DNA from: Thermoplasmata archaeon
GTDB taxonomy: Archaea > Thermoplasmatota > Thermoplasmata > GCA-020350865
Length of the DNA stretch: 13,548 nt
Direction of reading: 5' to 3'
Assembly (NCBI GenBank): GCA_020351895.1
Contig: CP070672.1
Coordinates: 3,438,435-3,451,982, forward strand
Shown: positions 13,526-13,548 of the stretch, piece by piece
Numbering within the stretch: position 1 is the stretch's first letter
Layout of the letters: each line of letters begins with the position of its first letter
The notes under the pieces: model-generated
The model's input: the letters and a program-made list of their open reading frames with translations, nothing else
What the model was told of the DNA's origin: nothing
Databases searched by the model: none
Translations under genes and position numbers: made by a program

Positions 13526-13548
13526 TTCGTAGTAAAAAAAGGGTTGAG

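Noticed and set aside
13534..13540. Minus-strand run of seven T as terminator of a gene to the right
   Set aside because: Plausible, but the gene it would end lies outside the window and no stem is visible, so it cannot be supported.
13515..13548. A second, divergent tRNA beginning AGCCCC on the plus strand
   Set aside because: After CAAATAGCCCCTTCGTAG the sequence becomes TAAAAAAAGGG and no D arm or further cloverleaf follows before the window ends. It is reported only as an inverted repeat arm.
1..13548. Mobile element, CRISPR array, toxin-antitoxin or defence system
   Set aside because: I found no transposase, integrase, spaced direct repeats or defence-type domains. The bacterial-type genes look like settled metabolic acquisitions.

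Overview
The window reads as a piece of an archaeal genome, most likely from Candidatus Thermoplasmatota (possibly the marine benthic group D / Thermoprofundales side; this placement is inference). The archaeal signs are a PurP-type FAICAR synthetase, the archaeal 4-phosphopantoate--beta-alanine ligase, an XPD/Rad3 helicase with an Fe-S cysteine set, and TATA-like boxes about 20-30 bases ahead of several starts, some apparently leaderless and others with GGAGG/GGTGA ribosome sites. Several proteins are of bacterial type: formate--tetrahydrofolate ligase, AcsE-like methyltransferase, full-length PurH and GlnRS. This is the mosaic expected of an archaeon that has adopted tetrahydrofolate as a one-carbon carrier.

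Layout. 1-368: C-terminal end of formate--THF ligase (+), then a hairpin/poly-T terminator. 545-5887: a minus-strand run with a zinc-ribbon membrane protein, XPD helicase, a small acidic protein, phosphopantothenate synthesis and a membrane-anchored exported protein. 5913-8570: purP (+) and purH (-) convergent, 27 bases apart. 8740-9516: acsE (+), divergent from purH and closed by a hairpin. 9580-11013: flavodoxin-like protein and an eight-helix membrane protein (-). 11109-12797: glnS (-). 12955-13314: VOC-fold protein (+). 13420-13490: tRNA-Gln(UUG) (-), whose two ends are each matched by a perfect 11-base inverted copy in the flanks.

How the genes fit together. Formate--THF ligase makes 10-formyl-THF. 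AcsE would pass the methyl group of methyl-THF to a corrinoid protein (the bacterial-type methyl branch of the Wood-Ljungdahl pathway). PurH uses 10-formyl-THF to formylate AICAR. PurP does the same formylation from free formate and ATP without folate. The window therefore holds two routes to FAICAR plus folate-dependent carbon metabolism. GlnRS and tRNA-Gln lie within 0.7 kb of each other, which suggests direct glutaminylation in a lineage where the GatDE amidation route is the rule.

I saw no CRISPR array, transposase, phage gene or defence system. No gene-free stretch exceeds 300 bases. The least explained structure is the set of inverted repeats around the tRNA.
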